From the NCBI GenBank assembly GCA_019022495.1, contig JAFEKR010000001.1, forward strand, positions 6,200,001 to 6,264,000: a DNA stretch of 64,000 nt, written 5' to 3'. A program made the position numbers and the translations under genes. Position 1 is the stretch's first letter, and every line of letters starts with the position of its first letter. This document shows positions 11,125 through 23,254 of the stretch, piece after piece. This stretch comes from Epichloe hybrida. Taxonomy: Eukaryota > Ascomycota > Sordariomycetes > Hypocreales > Clavicipitaceae. The notes below the pieces were generated by a model. It worked only from the letters and a program-made list of their open reading frames with translations. It was not told the origin of the DNA and made no database searches.

Positions 11125-12962
11125 TCAGGACTGCCCTGTCCCGGCTGCAGTTGCAACTTCCAGTTCAGCCTTTTCGTCCGCAGTCAAGCTGGCCTCGGCT
11201 GAGCCCATCTTGACGGTGAGGACTAGTGCCAGCGATGCGATGGCGAGGCCGAGGCCGGTCCAGAAACCAATCTGGTACCGTTGTCGGTCATCATCGACGT
11301 TGTCGCGTCCGCCACTACCACCACCCCCCCTCGATTGCACCGTGGCTGAGACGGCGAGGTCCGCGATGCCGAGCCAGAACGCGATGCCTAGGTACAAGAG
11401 GCTGTTGATGAGGCCGCCCGCGGCGGCTTGGTGCCGGCGAGGCATGGCCGTGGTGATGAAGATGTTGGTGACGTTGAAGGTGATGTCCACGCCGATGGTG
11501 CCGCAGATCATGGCGGGGAAGACGTAGGCCCAGTAGACGAAGCCGGTGGATCGGCCCGACGTGGCTGGATCGGGGATGAGGGCGAAGAGGAGGACGGAGA
11601 GGACGAAGCCCAGGGAGGAGATGATCATGAGAACCTTGTTGGGGATGATGTGGAGGACGAGGCCACCTGCGATGGCGAGGACCATGCCGCCGACGGCGAG
11701 GGGGGTGAACCAGGCGGCAGTGAGGATCGGCCTGATGTGCATGACGCTTTGGATACTGCAGTGAGTGTGAGTGGAAGAAGAAAGTCGATAGGTTAGCTCC
11801 AGAGATTCCTCGTCAATGCAAAAAAAAAAAAAAAAGACAAGGTATGTGTGTGTTGTTTCTGCAACAGAACTCACTAGAAACTTGCGTAAAAGAGGTAAAG
11901 ACCGAATACGCCATAGGATAGAAACAGGGCAGCCATTAGACGCTTCATGTACTTGGCTTTGAACAGATCAGGAGGAAGCAGTGGCTGGGTCGACACCCAG
12001 CCTTGGACGTAGACGGCGGCGGCGAGGAACAGGATGCCAAGAACTAAGCTGACGTGGATGTATGGAGTTTTCCATCCATCCGGGGCATGATAGCCGTCGG
12101 TGAAGGCAAAGACGACCAAGACGAGACCGGGGACAATGGTGACGACACCGAGCCAGTCCATCTTGGCGCCGGGGTCCACGTCGCCCGAGTTCCCCGTTGG
12201 ACTCGGGATGCTGATGCACGCCGAGATGGCAATGATGAGGCCGACGATGGCGCCCACCCAGAAGTACCATCGCCAGTCGAGGTACTCGGCCGTGACGGCA
12301 CCGACGAAGATGCCAAAGTAGAAGCCGATGCAGGCAAAGGCACCGTAGACGGCAAACACAAGGTTCTTCCTCGGGCCCGGTCGATACGTCTGGCTCAAGA
12401 TGGCCAAGCCCGCGGGCAGAAAGGCCGCGGAGCCGATGCCCTGCATGGCACGGCACACGATCAGCATCGTCGTGTTCTGGCTGAAGCCGCCGACCAAGGA
12501 CCAAACGACGAGCCACGCGTGGCCGCCGAGGAAGACGGCGCGGCCGCCGTACAGATCGCAGAGTCGAGCGAGCGGCTGCAGGAGAGCGGCCGTGGTCAAG
12601 TTGGTTACACCGGCAGGCCACGTGCGTGACGAGGCGGGGATGCCGAGAGCATCCGCGATTGGAGGCAGGACGATGTTGAAGCCCCCGATGAAGTACTCGC
12701 TCATCATCATGGACATGACAATGGTGAAGACAAAGAAGGCTTCGGAAGCCCGGCTCGGCAACGAGTCCGGGCGCTGCCTGCCTAGCCGCTCGATGGTCGC
12801 CTTGTCCAGGAACTTGGGAGGAACCATCATGTCGCCGTTGACTGACGCCTTCTCGGTCCTGTCATCTTGGTCATCTCGGGGCTGCAATGACGGCGTGGGC
12901 GTCGATGCGCCGAGGGCCGCCGACGATGGTGCCAATGTTGACGCCGCCGACGACTTGGCCAT
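11125..12962 (-). CDS. MFS transporter, DHA2-like drug:proton antiporter
   Basis: Exon 1 is 12962-11875 and exon 2 is 11755-11125. The 119-bp intron has a GTGAGT donor and joins FYASF to YIQSV. The product is 572 aa. A cytoplasmic N-terminus of about 75 polar residues is followed by many hydrophobic segments. Family signatures are visible: the loop between TM2 and TM3 reads RLCDLYGGRAVF, TM4 reads CRAMQGIGSAAFLPAGLAIL, and TM5 has a GPRKN start. The count of hydrophobic segments and the C-terminal TEK-like charged tail fit the 14-TM DHA2 group, whose members export drugs or toxins at the plasma membrane. The substrate cannot be told from sequence. The intron contains an A15 tract. Confidence 0.9.
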
Positions 12963-15105
12963 GATGCGATATTGTGATAGACGAAAAACCGACTGGTGGC
13001 GATGGAACAGTCTTCAGCTCTCCGACACAAATGGTCGTAATGGCCGGCAGACACACGGCTTCATATGTATATATATCAAAGGAAACGGGAGTACGCGTGA
13101 ACCAGGATCCTGAAAACACCCATGTCTCGAATACGTCTTGGCTGCCTGATCCAGAGAAACAACTCTTCAAGCACACAACTCTTGTAGATCAAAAGAGGTG
13201 AAGCACCAGCCGTATTTGGGCAATCAATTACACATGACGGACAATTCACGAATCACGACGACCTGGAGGGGCAGTGGCGGAAGGATGGAATGGATGCTTG
13301 CTGTAAAGGGGAAGAGAAGGGAAACGTTGTTAAACCCACTACAGATTTACCTTTTTTTTTTTTTTTTTTTTTTTTAAGAGGCCGTTGACGGAAGGTGGAT
13401 CCGTTATCCGTCGTCATACTTGTGGTCCAAAAAGGCAAGAGACGAGAGCTGGGCAAGAGGCAAGTGAGTCTTGGCTGCCGCTTAGGGTTTAGCTCTTGGT
13501 TGTATCTGTAGGTTTTTCCGTTGGGCGAGAGTTTTGTGTCCGTCCCCTTAGTATTTTGGCAAGACACGCTTCGCCTTGGGATGTCCATCTTTCACTCGGG
13601 GCCAGACACGTTTGACTGGCCTCTCCGGTCCTAGTGAAACATGCTTTCGCGTATATATCTCAGAGGCGCGCCCACACCTGGTTGGCGGCGTTGTGCAAGT
13701 CTGCGGTCCCGCGCGCGCGGGAAGAGAAATCTAAACATGGAATAGGCGCCTTTGCCGAGCTGCTCGCTCTCCCCTCCAACAGCAAACAGCAATCAAGCGT
13801 GGTAGGTACTAGGTAGAGACTGCAATGTCCATCATTTAGTCTCGCACAAGATTCACTTTCTTCGCCTCTCTTCCCTCGCCTGAGCTTGCGCTCGTCGCAC
13901 TGCCAAGACAAGCAAGGGTTGTTGCATCCATCCAGATCTGGATCTGAGACCTTTCCCGCCGTCCCCATGCCCCTCTTCAATCTTGGCACGATCTGTGTTA
14001 CAGCGGGCGAAGGAAGCATCACTCTGTCGACCGACCGCTTAGAAAGTCCAACCTTGAACTTCAAGTGGTCGAGGTTTTACGTCGTCGTTGTGTGGATTGG
14101 ACGGCCATGTCCCTGGCCTTGATCAGCGACAAACTTCTCACTGCAGTGTTAAAGTTTCGACTGCCGCTTCGTGAGCATGATCCTCGTCTGGCGATCCAGT
14201 GTCAATGACATATGTACCAGGCAACGTGACAATATTTTTGAAGATCTTGCTTTCCTTTTATTTTCCCCTTTTTTCGGACCGCTCTTTGATTCTCAGAAAC
14301 AATCTCCTTCTTCTCTGGCGTGACACAGCAGGCCACACGGAAAATGGCGGGCCAGTGGAAGGGCGTTTCGCTGTCGATGGTCACTCTCTGCCTTGGGGAC
14401 TTTCTCGAACCGCTCTTTGCATCGTGGTTCACCCCCAATGAGTTCATCTTTCTCAGAGCTCCCGCCTCTTTGTCTGCTCGCTGCTTGGGTCATCAGTTGA
14501 TCTCGCGTAGTGACACATGTCCCATCATCCACGCGTATTGACCAGCTTGGCCACCATTCGTCGACGCTGACGTACTTGATCACTATACATCGTAGCATTC
14601 TGGATGGATTGAAAGGGAGACATTCCAAGGCTGCCCAACGACATTTTGTGGCCAAAGAAAGCACTGCGACAGCCCTTGACCGCATGGTGAAGTTGAGACG
14701 GATATTATTATGACGGCTAGTTTCGCAGATGGATGACTGGTCGGTAGCAGCTACACCACCACGGCACCACCACCACTGTACCTTGCATATGGCACGCGGC
14801 CAGAGCGTAAGAAAACTAAACTTGTTTGTGGAACGGAAAAGCAAAACGCCACCCTTCCTACTAGGGAAAGCGGGACAAAGGACTCAAGGTTTTGCCAAAA
14901 GCGCCGCCCCTGGCTTCGACTTTGCTCCCATTGGCAACTCATTAAATTAGTTTCGACTTCGGCCGCTTGAATCTGGACTGGCTCCTTTTTGGGACTTGTC
15001 CCTGGTCCTTAAATAGCTGTCTTTGGAGAATTTTTTGGCCGCTTCGATTTGCATCTGTCAGTTGTTACTTGCTTGCACAAATAACAATGAGTGACAGCCA
15101 TCATG
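12963..15105. other. Intergenic sequence, promoter of the MFS gene
   Basis: No coding region is supported. It holds a T24 tract at 13352-13375 and several short frames without domains. It ends abruptly at the transposon at 15106. Confidence 0.5.
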
Positions 15106-15107
15106 TA

Positions 15108-15149
15108 CGGTGGCACCTTAGACAGGCCCCGCAAAGGGCTGCCAAAACA
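15108..15149 (+). repeat. Left terminal inverted repeat
   Basis: The core CCCGCAAAGGGCTGCCAAAA is identical in the right end on the opposite strand. The repeat is not AT-shifted, although the interior is. Confidence 0.85.
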
Positions 15150-17334
15150 GAAAACCCACATTATCATTTCAGGTAAGCTACGTAAATAGTAAATTAAATC
15201 TATATATAAATTTAAGGAAGTATATATATATAAAATAAAATTAAGCTAAGCTAGTCTTCGCTTTACTTAACTCTTATATATAAGAGTAAGCTACTAACCT
15301 AGAACACTATAAGAAGGTGCTAGCTATTATTTTAGATTAGCTAGCACTACTAGCTAATGTCTCTGTTTATAATCACTTAGTTAAGAGCTTTATTAATAGT
15401 ATTATAATATATATAAAAGGGCTATAATATAACCTTAAAGTAAAAGAAGCAAGGGAAAATTTATATATATAACTTTAAAGGATAATAGGATTATCTATAG
15501 TTCTGTCCTTATCTAGTGTAATTAGGTTATCTTTAGTCCTAGGTCCTTTAATAAGGTTAACTAGCTATTCTTAGGAACCTATATTTAATCCTATATAAGC
15601 GTCTCTTACTAGTAAACCCACCTAGTCTCTATTAGAATAAGAAGACATATAATCCAGCTATTTGTAGTTACTACACACACTACTAAAGTAGCCTAGTAAG
15701 CGTATGTAAACTAGGAATAGCGCGGTAAGATTATCTTTATTCTATACTATCTATTGCGTATAGTGGTTATAAGGATTTACACATAGTATACCTCTTAATT
15801 AAATTAAGAAAGCATTTATATATAAGGGCCGCTTACTTTTGATTTACTCTAGTTAGACTTAATCTTAAAGAAATTATATATTATAGCTAGGTAAAGCAAG
15901 AATAGCATGCTACTCTTATAAATAAACATATAGGCTAAGACTATTCCCGCTTATATAAGCTAAAAGTAGCTAAGGCATGCTAGGAATACTACATATAAGA
16001 CCCTAGAAGAGGTCTTAGTTATATATTATAAGAGGTATTAAAGCTATACGTATAGGTAGGTTTAGGGCAGAAGGGCTACTATATTACTATTACTATTACT
16101 ATAGTCTATACTAAAATTAGATATAAGTAATTAAAATAGTTATAATACGTACGAAGAAGGCATATTAACTAGAAGAGAAGATTGTTAGTATATAGCATAA
16201 GAATAAAGGGATTCTATACGTACATACTATTATTATTATTGTTATTATTGTTTTTATAAAAATTAAGAAAGGAAAAATTCAGGATTATAGCTTTTAGCTA
16301 TAGGTTTTTTTTTCCTTATAGCATATAACTATCTGCCACCTATTAGCTTAGGCTATATAATTTATAACTATATATCTTAACTTATAGCTAGTAAGTACAA
16401 ATCTGTCTGTATAAGGCAAGAGTAAGTAACCCTTAGAATTATATTTAGCCTAAGAATCCTTACATATACATACGTAACTAAAATTTATACTAAACCCCCT
16501 TTTACCCCTCTCTTTTTTTCCTTTTCTTTCTCTTTTCTTTCTTTCTCTTTTTATTCTTTTCTTTACTTTCTTATATAATGCCTAGCTACTTAAATCATTA
16601 GTAACAAAAATAATGCCTAAAGGCATCGTACACACACAAAGAAATTCAGAAAGCTTATCTAGATACTACTTTTTGTTTACACTATAGCTTACATTAGCCT
16701 TAATTAATTGCTATTAATTTAGATAATAAAACATTAACTTCCTATACAAAATCTCTATTAACATTATTATAGCTAATTCCTATAGCGTAAAGTAAGAGGG
16801 ATTATATATTAAATTTTACTAAACGTTTCTAAACATAAGCATAAGAGGCAATATAAGCTACCTAAGCTTTTACCTCTAAGGATTTGTATAACTATCCCTA
16901 AGGGCTTTATATTTAGTTAATTCCATTGCTTTCACATAGTTATTATAATAAAGGCTTTTTTATCCTAAAATTAGTTACTAAGCTTAGTTTATATAAGACT
17001 TCTTACTATTATACTAAAGCTAATTTTATTTAGAGCCTATAGAGCTCTAACCTCTTTTATAGGAAAATAAGCTTAGCGGAGTTAGTCTAGTGACTAAAGC
17101 TAACTAGCTATATGAGTTTATATAACTAAGCTTTTTAAAGCAGTTTAATAAAAAAATTCCCTATAAGCTTAGATAAGCTTATTCTAAGATATCTAGCTTC
17201 TATTAGCTTCCTTAATTACACATTAGATTAAATTGTATAGTTATTAATCTCTTTAGGAAAAAAAATTCGTATAATTAGGAGATTTAAGATGGTTATATTC
17301 TTATCTTTCTAAATTTTTATATTATAAAGGAAGA

Positions 17335-17395
17335 CTAAATAAAGGAAGAAAAAATTAAGGAAGAAAAAATTAAGGAAGAAAAAATTAAGGAAGAA
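17335..17395 (+). repeat. In-frame 15-bp repeat encoding KEEKI units
   Basis: About four 15-bp copies (unit AAGGAAGAAAAAATT) keep one plus-strand frame, reading repeated KEEKI. They lie inside the degraded transposon frame, so this was probably a charged low-complexity part of its protein. Confidence 0.75.
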
Positions 17396-17596
17396 AAGAC
17401 TACTATAATAATAAAAAAACGTATAAAGCATTAAAAGGATTTATCATAATCTAATAAGTCACCCCCTTATATAAAAGAACTATTATAAAGCTTCTCCCTT
17501 AGCCTATTACTAATAAGGCTAATTAAATAAAGCAAATCTAAACCTCTTAATTCTTATATAGACAAGCAATCTTAACAAGAATAATAATCTATACTT

Positions 17597-17712
17597 AATA
17601 TAGAAGAGCGTACTAATATAGAAGAGCATACTAATATAGAAGAGCGTACTAATGTAGAAGAGCTTACTAACATAGAAAAGCTTGCTAATAGAGAGGAGCT
17701 TACTAATATAGA
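17597..17712 (+). repeat. In-frame 18-bp repeat encoding TNIEER-like units
   Basis: Seven imperfect 18-bp copies read TNIEER, TNIEEH, TNVEEL, TNIEKL, ANREEL and similar in one plus-strand frame. Frame is kept through all copies despite RIP, supporting an ancestral acidic repeat region in the transposon protein. Confidence 0.8.
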
Positions 17713-19695
17713 AGAAAATTCTCTAGCTTATTATATAAGAAATATTTAAACGCAATGTCTAGCGAAGAAAAGTTATATATAATAGGCCTAGATACTTTTA
17801 ATCTCTTTACTTTAGAACTATTAAAGTTATTCTTAAAGGTCTTAAGAAATTAGGTTATTATTAAGGTTTTAGTTATGCAATAGCTTATAGTTTTATTAAA
17901 GAAGTTATACGAATTCGTGGATTCCCCTGTGAGGAATTAGGCTAAGTTAAAGGACTAGTTATTAGCTACTTTCTTAATAATTTTAAATTCGCTCTTATAA
18001 CGCTAAATAGAATAATATATATAGACGCGTATAATCTTTAATCTCTTAATTATAAAACCTAAGTAACTATAGCTCTTACGTACACTAATCTTCTGTTTCC
18101 TATATAAGAAATTAGTTAATATTAATCTCATTAAGGGGATTAAGCATTATATTTAATGCTATATAATCTTCTACATTATTATTTATACTAAGAGAAACGC
18201 CCTAATTTTAAGCGTTTTCTATATAATAAAGGTCTATAGGAATGCCTAAGATAACGTGCTCTCTGTTCTTTTGCGTACGGATTTTATAGCTATTCTATAG
18301 TGTAATAAAGTCTGCGAATTTGTCTTAGATTATAGGTAAATAAATTACGTTTAATGTAATTTAATCTACTTTATTATCTTTAATAAATAATGCGTACATA
18401 GCAAGTTTATTAAAGAATGCTATCTAGTAATTAAATACTCCTCTACGTAGCTAATACCACTAGCTTTTAATTCTAATGTTTCTTTTACTTAGCCTATACA
18501 TATAATAAGAGCTAATATAATTCCCTTAAGTAAACTAGTAAGAGATTTAGTTCTTATCCTTATATGTAATTATAGCTAGGCTAGCTTATGCTAACATTGC
18601 TTAGGCAGCTACCTATAATAGAGTCTTAACTCTATAATTAGATCTTATAAAAAATAGTTATATTCTAAGGCATTTAATTATATAAAGATATTACTTTAAT
18701 ATGCTAAGAGTAGTTATAGTAAAGTAACTATAGTAAAACTAAATAATATAGTGTAAGTACGCATTAATATATACGTACACTTAGATTCTAAATCTCTTTA
18801 GCTTCTTATATTTATTAAGGCACTAAAGGAAGTTTAGTCTAGGTACTAAGAAGTTTATATAATATTAAAAGTTCCCTTTCTAATACTTTTAAACTTCTTT
18901 AGGAAAGACTATATAATAAAAGTTATATAATTAGTTTTATAAGACTAGGACTTAGCCCTTTTATTATATATAATAATATAAATATCCTTAACTAAAGCCT
19001 TATATCACGGAGGTTTATTTAAATTAGCTTTAAGGAATTAAATTACATCCTATAAAGCAATTTAGCGCTTTTCTTCTGTATAAAATTATCTTTTTATTCT
19101 ATATTAATAGCGAATTTTGCGGATTATATATAGCATATAGGATAGCTAGTCTTGCGCTTAAAGGTCTTAAAGAATTAATTAATCTAAATAACTATAGGAG
19201 AAGAAGTAAAACCATACGCAATAAATTAGTTTATCTGTAATTTGCGTACGATTTTGCATTTACAAGAAGCCCTATTACTAAAGCTATGTTTAGAGGGTTT
19301 GTAAGCTAACTAGTTAATGCCCTTATTGCTAAAGAAGCTTAATAATATTTAAATAAATAGTCTCTATAGGAATATCTTATATAAAAAGCTTAGAGATCTC
19401 TTTATATAAGGGCTAAAGATATTATACACTTTATAAAGTAAATAAAACTCCCTAGGCTTAAAGATAGCGATGTAATGTATAAAGACTAATACTTTAGCTA
19501 CCTTATATAAAAAGCTTAGTATTAATCTAATCTAGGATTTATTCATAAGAAATCCCATTATTATAAAGGGATTTAATTTGCTTACAAAAGCTCTGTAGGT
19601 TTTTTCGTAGACGTGGCATAATTATAATGTACGAAAAATATATTATAAAAATCATAAAATCGCAAAATCGCAAATGAGGGGTTGAGGGATTTTTT

Positions 19696-19737
19696 TGTTT
19701 TGGCAGCCCTTTGCGGGACCTCTCTAATGTGCGACCG
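19696..19737 (-). repeat. Right terminal inverted repeat
   Basis: Reverse complement matches 15108-15149 at 38 of 42 positions and TA follows at 19738-19739. The repeat escaped the AT shift seen just inside it. Confidence 0.85.
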
Positions 19738-19739
19738 TA

Positions 19740-20401
19740 ATCATACCTGAGGCTACAACCCAGTCAGTGTTTGGGGTGGTGGGTGACCAGGTCATTTTGG
19801 ATCCGCTCATGACGACTCTCTCAGTCTCTGCCTCACGGCACAGCACGGCATGGCATGGCCACTCCGCTTGTTACTCCGGATTGAAGAAGCAATACTAGGA
19901 AAAGCGACTCGAGTCGGACAGACAATGATGATCGAGGTGTCACTGGTGTGCCTTGGAGCTTGGACCAGGGCACTAACGCAGCACGCTAGCCGCGGGATTG
20001 CTGATGGGAACTCGCTTAGACTTGTGCGGGCTTGGCTTGGCTTACTTGGCCCTCGCGAAGGCCCTCGCTTCGCAACTTCGTCAGCGTCAGCGTCAGCGTC
20101 AGCGTCCTGAGATCATAGATGCCATGCTCCTCCCAGCTTACGCCTCTGCAGCCTCGCGGCGGAGCTAACATCCGGCACGGGCTACGCCGGCCGTGCAGCC
20201 CTTTTTTAATAAATATTAAAATCAAAATTCGCCTGATCCGCCTCCGCTGTCCATTCTTCCCTTCCTCTTTCTCCGTCGCACCTATCCTCACGAGCAGTCC
20301 GTTGCTAGTAGGCGTCAGGAGCGACCGGATCCGAGGGCGAGCATTCATTGACTCTTTTTTTTTTTTTTTCGGTTTTTCACACACACATATAATAATCAAC
20401 G
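19740..20401. other. Upstream region of the cutinase-like gene
   Basis: Normal base composition returns directly after the transposon. It includes a hexanucleotide repeat (GTCAGC, about 20080-20106) and a T15 tract just before the start codon. Confidence 0.5.
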
Positions 20402-21479
20402 ATGAAACACGTTCTCGCCCCCCTCGCCTTGCTCGCGGCCCGCGCGACCATCCCCGAGCCTGATGCTGGTGACAACGTCAAGGACTGCGCCGATGGTGGC
20501 CTTTACCTCATCAGCATCCGCGGCACCGGTGAACAGCCTGGAGTCGGTGTTGCCGGAAGCATACTCGGCACCAAGGTCAAGGAGCAAGTAAAGGGCACCA
20601 AGATTGTAGCCCTGGACTACCCTGCCACTTTCACCAGTCCTTCTTACCCGCTCTCGGTTGGAAACGGCACCAAGTACCTGACTGAACTCATCACCGATCA
20701 TGTCAAGGCTTGCCCCAATGACAAAATTGCCATCATGGGCTACTCCCAGGGCGCCCACGTTACTTTGGATACTCTTTGCGGCACGGACGAGACTGGTTTT
20801 GCCGATACTGCTGCCATTGCGTCTGGCAATGTTGAAAACCACAGTAGGGGGAAGAATTCCTGATCTGAAGAACAATTGACACAATAAGTAACATGCAGTC
20901 GCTAACCATGCATTGTAAATCAAGTCGTCGCGGTTGCCCTCTTCGGAGACCCAACCCACGTTGCCAACGTCACTTTCAACAAGGGAACCAGCATTAAAGA
21001 TGGGGTATGTGCTGCTGCGAATGAAAACCATGTCCTTTCCCTCTTCTTCTGATTTAAGCTTGACCTTGAGATGCTAACGACGCCATCAGATTTTCCCTCG
21101 CAAGAACACCGATAGTTGCCTCAAGTACGCCAACATTGTCTCTTCATGGTGCGACATGGGCGATATTTACTGCGACACTGGTGACGTGACTGCTACCCAC
21201 GGGCAGTACTTCATGAAGTACGGCACCGACATCGTCAATTTCATTGTCGACAAGGCCATGATCAAATCTAGCGGCGGAAGCAACACCACCAGCTCTGCTT
21301 CTCCCACTGGTACCACCACGACCACCGGCTACGTTCAGCCCTCAGTCTCTACTACCGGCGGACCTGCTACGACGACGACAAATAGCACGGCCAGTGCTGC
21401 CAATGGCCCACATTTAGCCAGCCAAGGCCTCTTCGTTTCACTGCCGCTTGCGCTTGCCGCCATGTTTCATATGCTGTAG
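20402..21479 (+). CDS. GPI-anchored cutinase/acetylxylan-esterase-like protein (CE5 family)
   Basis: Exons 20402-20843, 20925-21004 and 21090-21479 give 303 aa. An N-terminal signal peptide (about residues 1-17, APLALLAARA) leads into an alpha/beta-hydrolase core. The nucleophile elbow is GYSQGAH (about residues 113-119). The catalytic Asp is likely in YCDTGD and the His in THGQYF, as in cutinases. Paired cysteines frame the core. A Ser/Thr-rich linker (about 225-280) and a hydrophobic tail ending FVSLPLALAAMFHML match a GPI-anchor signal, so the enzyme is probably cell-wall or membrane tethered. Expected activity is ester hydrolysis on cutin-like, acetylxylan or lipid substrates; the exact substrate is open. 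The 3' end of exon 1 uses a GTAGGG donor, weaker than the others. Confidence 0.88.
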
Positions 21480-22761
21480 ATGGAGTCGGTGTGGGTGTAC
21501 CACGCCAGTAGTACCAACACAATGTCAACCCCGAAGAAGAAGGAACAAGAATCTCTCACCACTTGGTGGGAATAGACATGGTGTAATGAGCAATTGATGT
21601 AGATGCTACGAATAATGCTTGTGGGGTGTCCAATATGACGATCGTGCGTACTCTTGCGCAACATGGATAATATCGAGAATCAATCAACCGATGGATCCGC
21701 ATCTGGTCCGCATGCAACACAGTGTAGCATCCGTCATAACGTAACCATGCCCCCTCTCTAATCTCTCCGACCGTACTCCGTACTCCGTGAAGACGTACAT
21801 GTATGACATATTACTCCGTACAGCTATGTATGTATGTATATCTCGATTCTCGAACCAGCCCTGGCCTTTCGGCCCGGATTGATCCTCTGCCCAACGTGCC
21901 CTACCCTCCCGGCATCAGCCCGTGTCACTCGTCGGTTCGGCCCTCAATCAATCTGGGATAGAGACCCGGGGAAGGGAAGGGGGGAGGGGGTTGAGACGGT
22001 GTCACGGTATACTTCAGCGGTGCATTCTTCTTCCATCACGAGCTTCGATGCGCATGTTTGCACGACCCGACTCGCATAAAGCCTGACCATGGCAGAAATT
22101 CTTCAACGCTGGGCGGCCCCGCCGACCAAGGCCGTGGCAGTCGCACGCGATGCCTCGTTCAGCTGCGGTTACTGGAACGATGCGACTGGCGCGACATAGT
22201 TACTGGATTATCTCCGTGTTTACCACTCAGATGTTTTTGGCTTGGCGCGTTCGGTAGCGGTAGTAGTTGTGTAGAGTGCTGTTAACCCGTAATTGACAAT
22301 GGGATTTCGGCTACTTCCATCGTTGCTGGGCGCTGGGCACGGAGTGGCCGGATCATGCGCGGTTGTGACGCTGAGAGCTGCTGGTCTGGCGTGCGTGACG
22401 AACCGGGCACAAATAGACATTGATCATCAAACTTGGGACGGGCTGAAAAAAAAAAAAATTTTTTTTTTTGTTAAACGCATAGTGCCCGCCTATCACGCCA
22501 TACGATGAGTGCGCAGCAAATCGACGGGCTCGCATTTGCGACATCACAATGCCATTGCCGTGGTTGGAATCGCTCTACTCTACTGCAATCAAGTCGAGAG
22601 AGGGATCTCGTCAAGGGATGGGAACCACCATGAATTTGGGGGGTTTTTAAAAACCAGACCCCATCTCTTTCGCGGGCGCAAAGGAAAATTTTTTTTTTTT
22701 TTTTTTTATATTCCATCGTGTAGAAGACAAGAAGAAAGGGAAGAGGGGGGGGGGGAAAGCG
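21480..22761. other. Intergenic, cutinase 3' flank and EthD 3' flank
   Basis: No gene is supported. It contains a doublet of TACTCCGTA at 21774-21789 with another at 21812, an A12/T10 boundary near 22445-22470, a T19 tract (22689-22707) and a G13 run near 22745. Confidence 0.5.
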
Positions 22762-23254
22762 TCATGTTAATTTCCGAAACCCCTTGTGCGAGCCCTTCAG
22801 GACAACGGGCTGCGCCGTCGTGAACTTGGGAATGTCGCCGAATACGACGGACGCATTCTGTCCCGTCGACGCCGCCTCCCACGCGGAAAGGGCATCGAAC
22901 TTGAGGATGGCCTGGATCTGGTAAGGCTGAGCCGGCTCGAACTGTGTGATTTCCCAGCTGCGAAGGCCGTCGGGCTTCCATGCGCTAACGGGGGGGGCAC
23001 GATCAGTTCAGGTATTATTCGCAAGAGCACGGGCAGATGGTGTAGCTGGGAGGAAAACGAAAGGAAGAGTGTTCCCTTTCCCCCCTATAAGATGGAACTT
23101 TTTTTTTTTTTTTTTCTCCTGGTGCTAACCCCCCATTTGCATGCATGGGGGAGGGAAAATGAACCTACGTTTCAACGAGAGGCATGTGGGTTTCCAAGTA
23201 GTACTTTAGGTTGAAATCGTGGCCCGATGGGTAGAGAATCGTAATGGACGCCAT
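22762..23254 (-). CDS. EthD-domain small protein (two short exons)
   Basis: Exon 1 is 23254-23169 and exon 2 is 22984-22762, joined across a 184-bp intron (GTAGGT donor, TTAG acceptor) into 102 aa. The start reads MASITILYPSGHDFNLKYYL followed by ETHMPLVET, then AWKPDGLRSWEITQFEP. This is the EthD pattern of an N-terminal beta strand, a YYLxTHMPL motif, W-x-x-x-G-L, and a C-terminal SVVFGDIPKFT. Members are small dimeric ferredoxin-like-fold proteins, often of unknown substrate; some fungal and bacterial relatives act in aromatic or polyketide chemistry. Both exons are too short to stand out alone, and the joined reading frame is the evidence. The intron is longer than others here and contains a poly-A tract on the gene strand. 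Confidence 0.8.

Larger units (their letters stand above)
15106..19739. mobile_element. RIP-decayed DNA transposon with 42-bp terminal inverted repeats and TA target site
   Basis: Imperfect 42-bp inverted repeats at 15108-15149 and 19696-19737 (38 of 42 match) are each flanked externally by TA, giving a 4.6-kb element. The interior from about 15175 to 19680 is extremely AT-rich. A degraded frame can be followed on the plus strand from about 17335 to 18050, then less clearly to 19600, with many TAG/TAA stops where TGG/CAG would fit. It carries KEEKI and TNIEE repeats. I do not recognise the transposase. TA flanks suggest a Tc1/mariner-type mechanism, but 4.6 kb is long for that group in fungi, so the superfamily is open or the interior holds a nested insertion. 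A 28-bp piece of the same terminus recurs at 28777. Confidence 0.75.

Noticed and set aside
12054..12629. Plus-strand 191-codon frame antisense to the MFS gene
   Set aside because: Shadow of the well-supported MFS coding frame in GC-rich codons.
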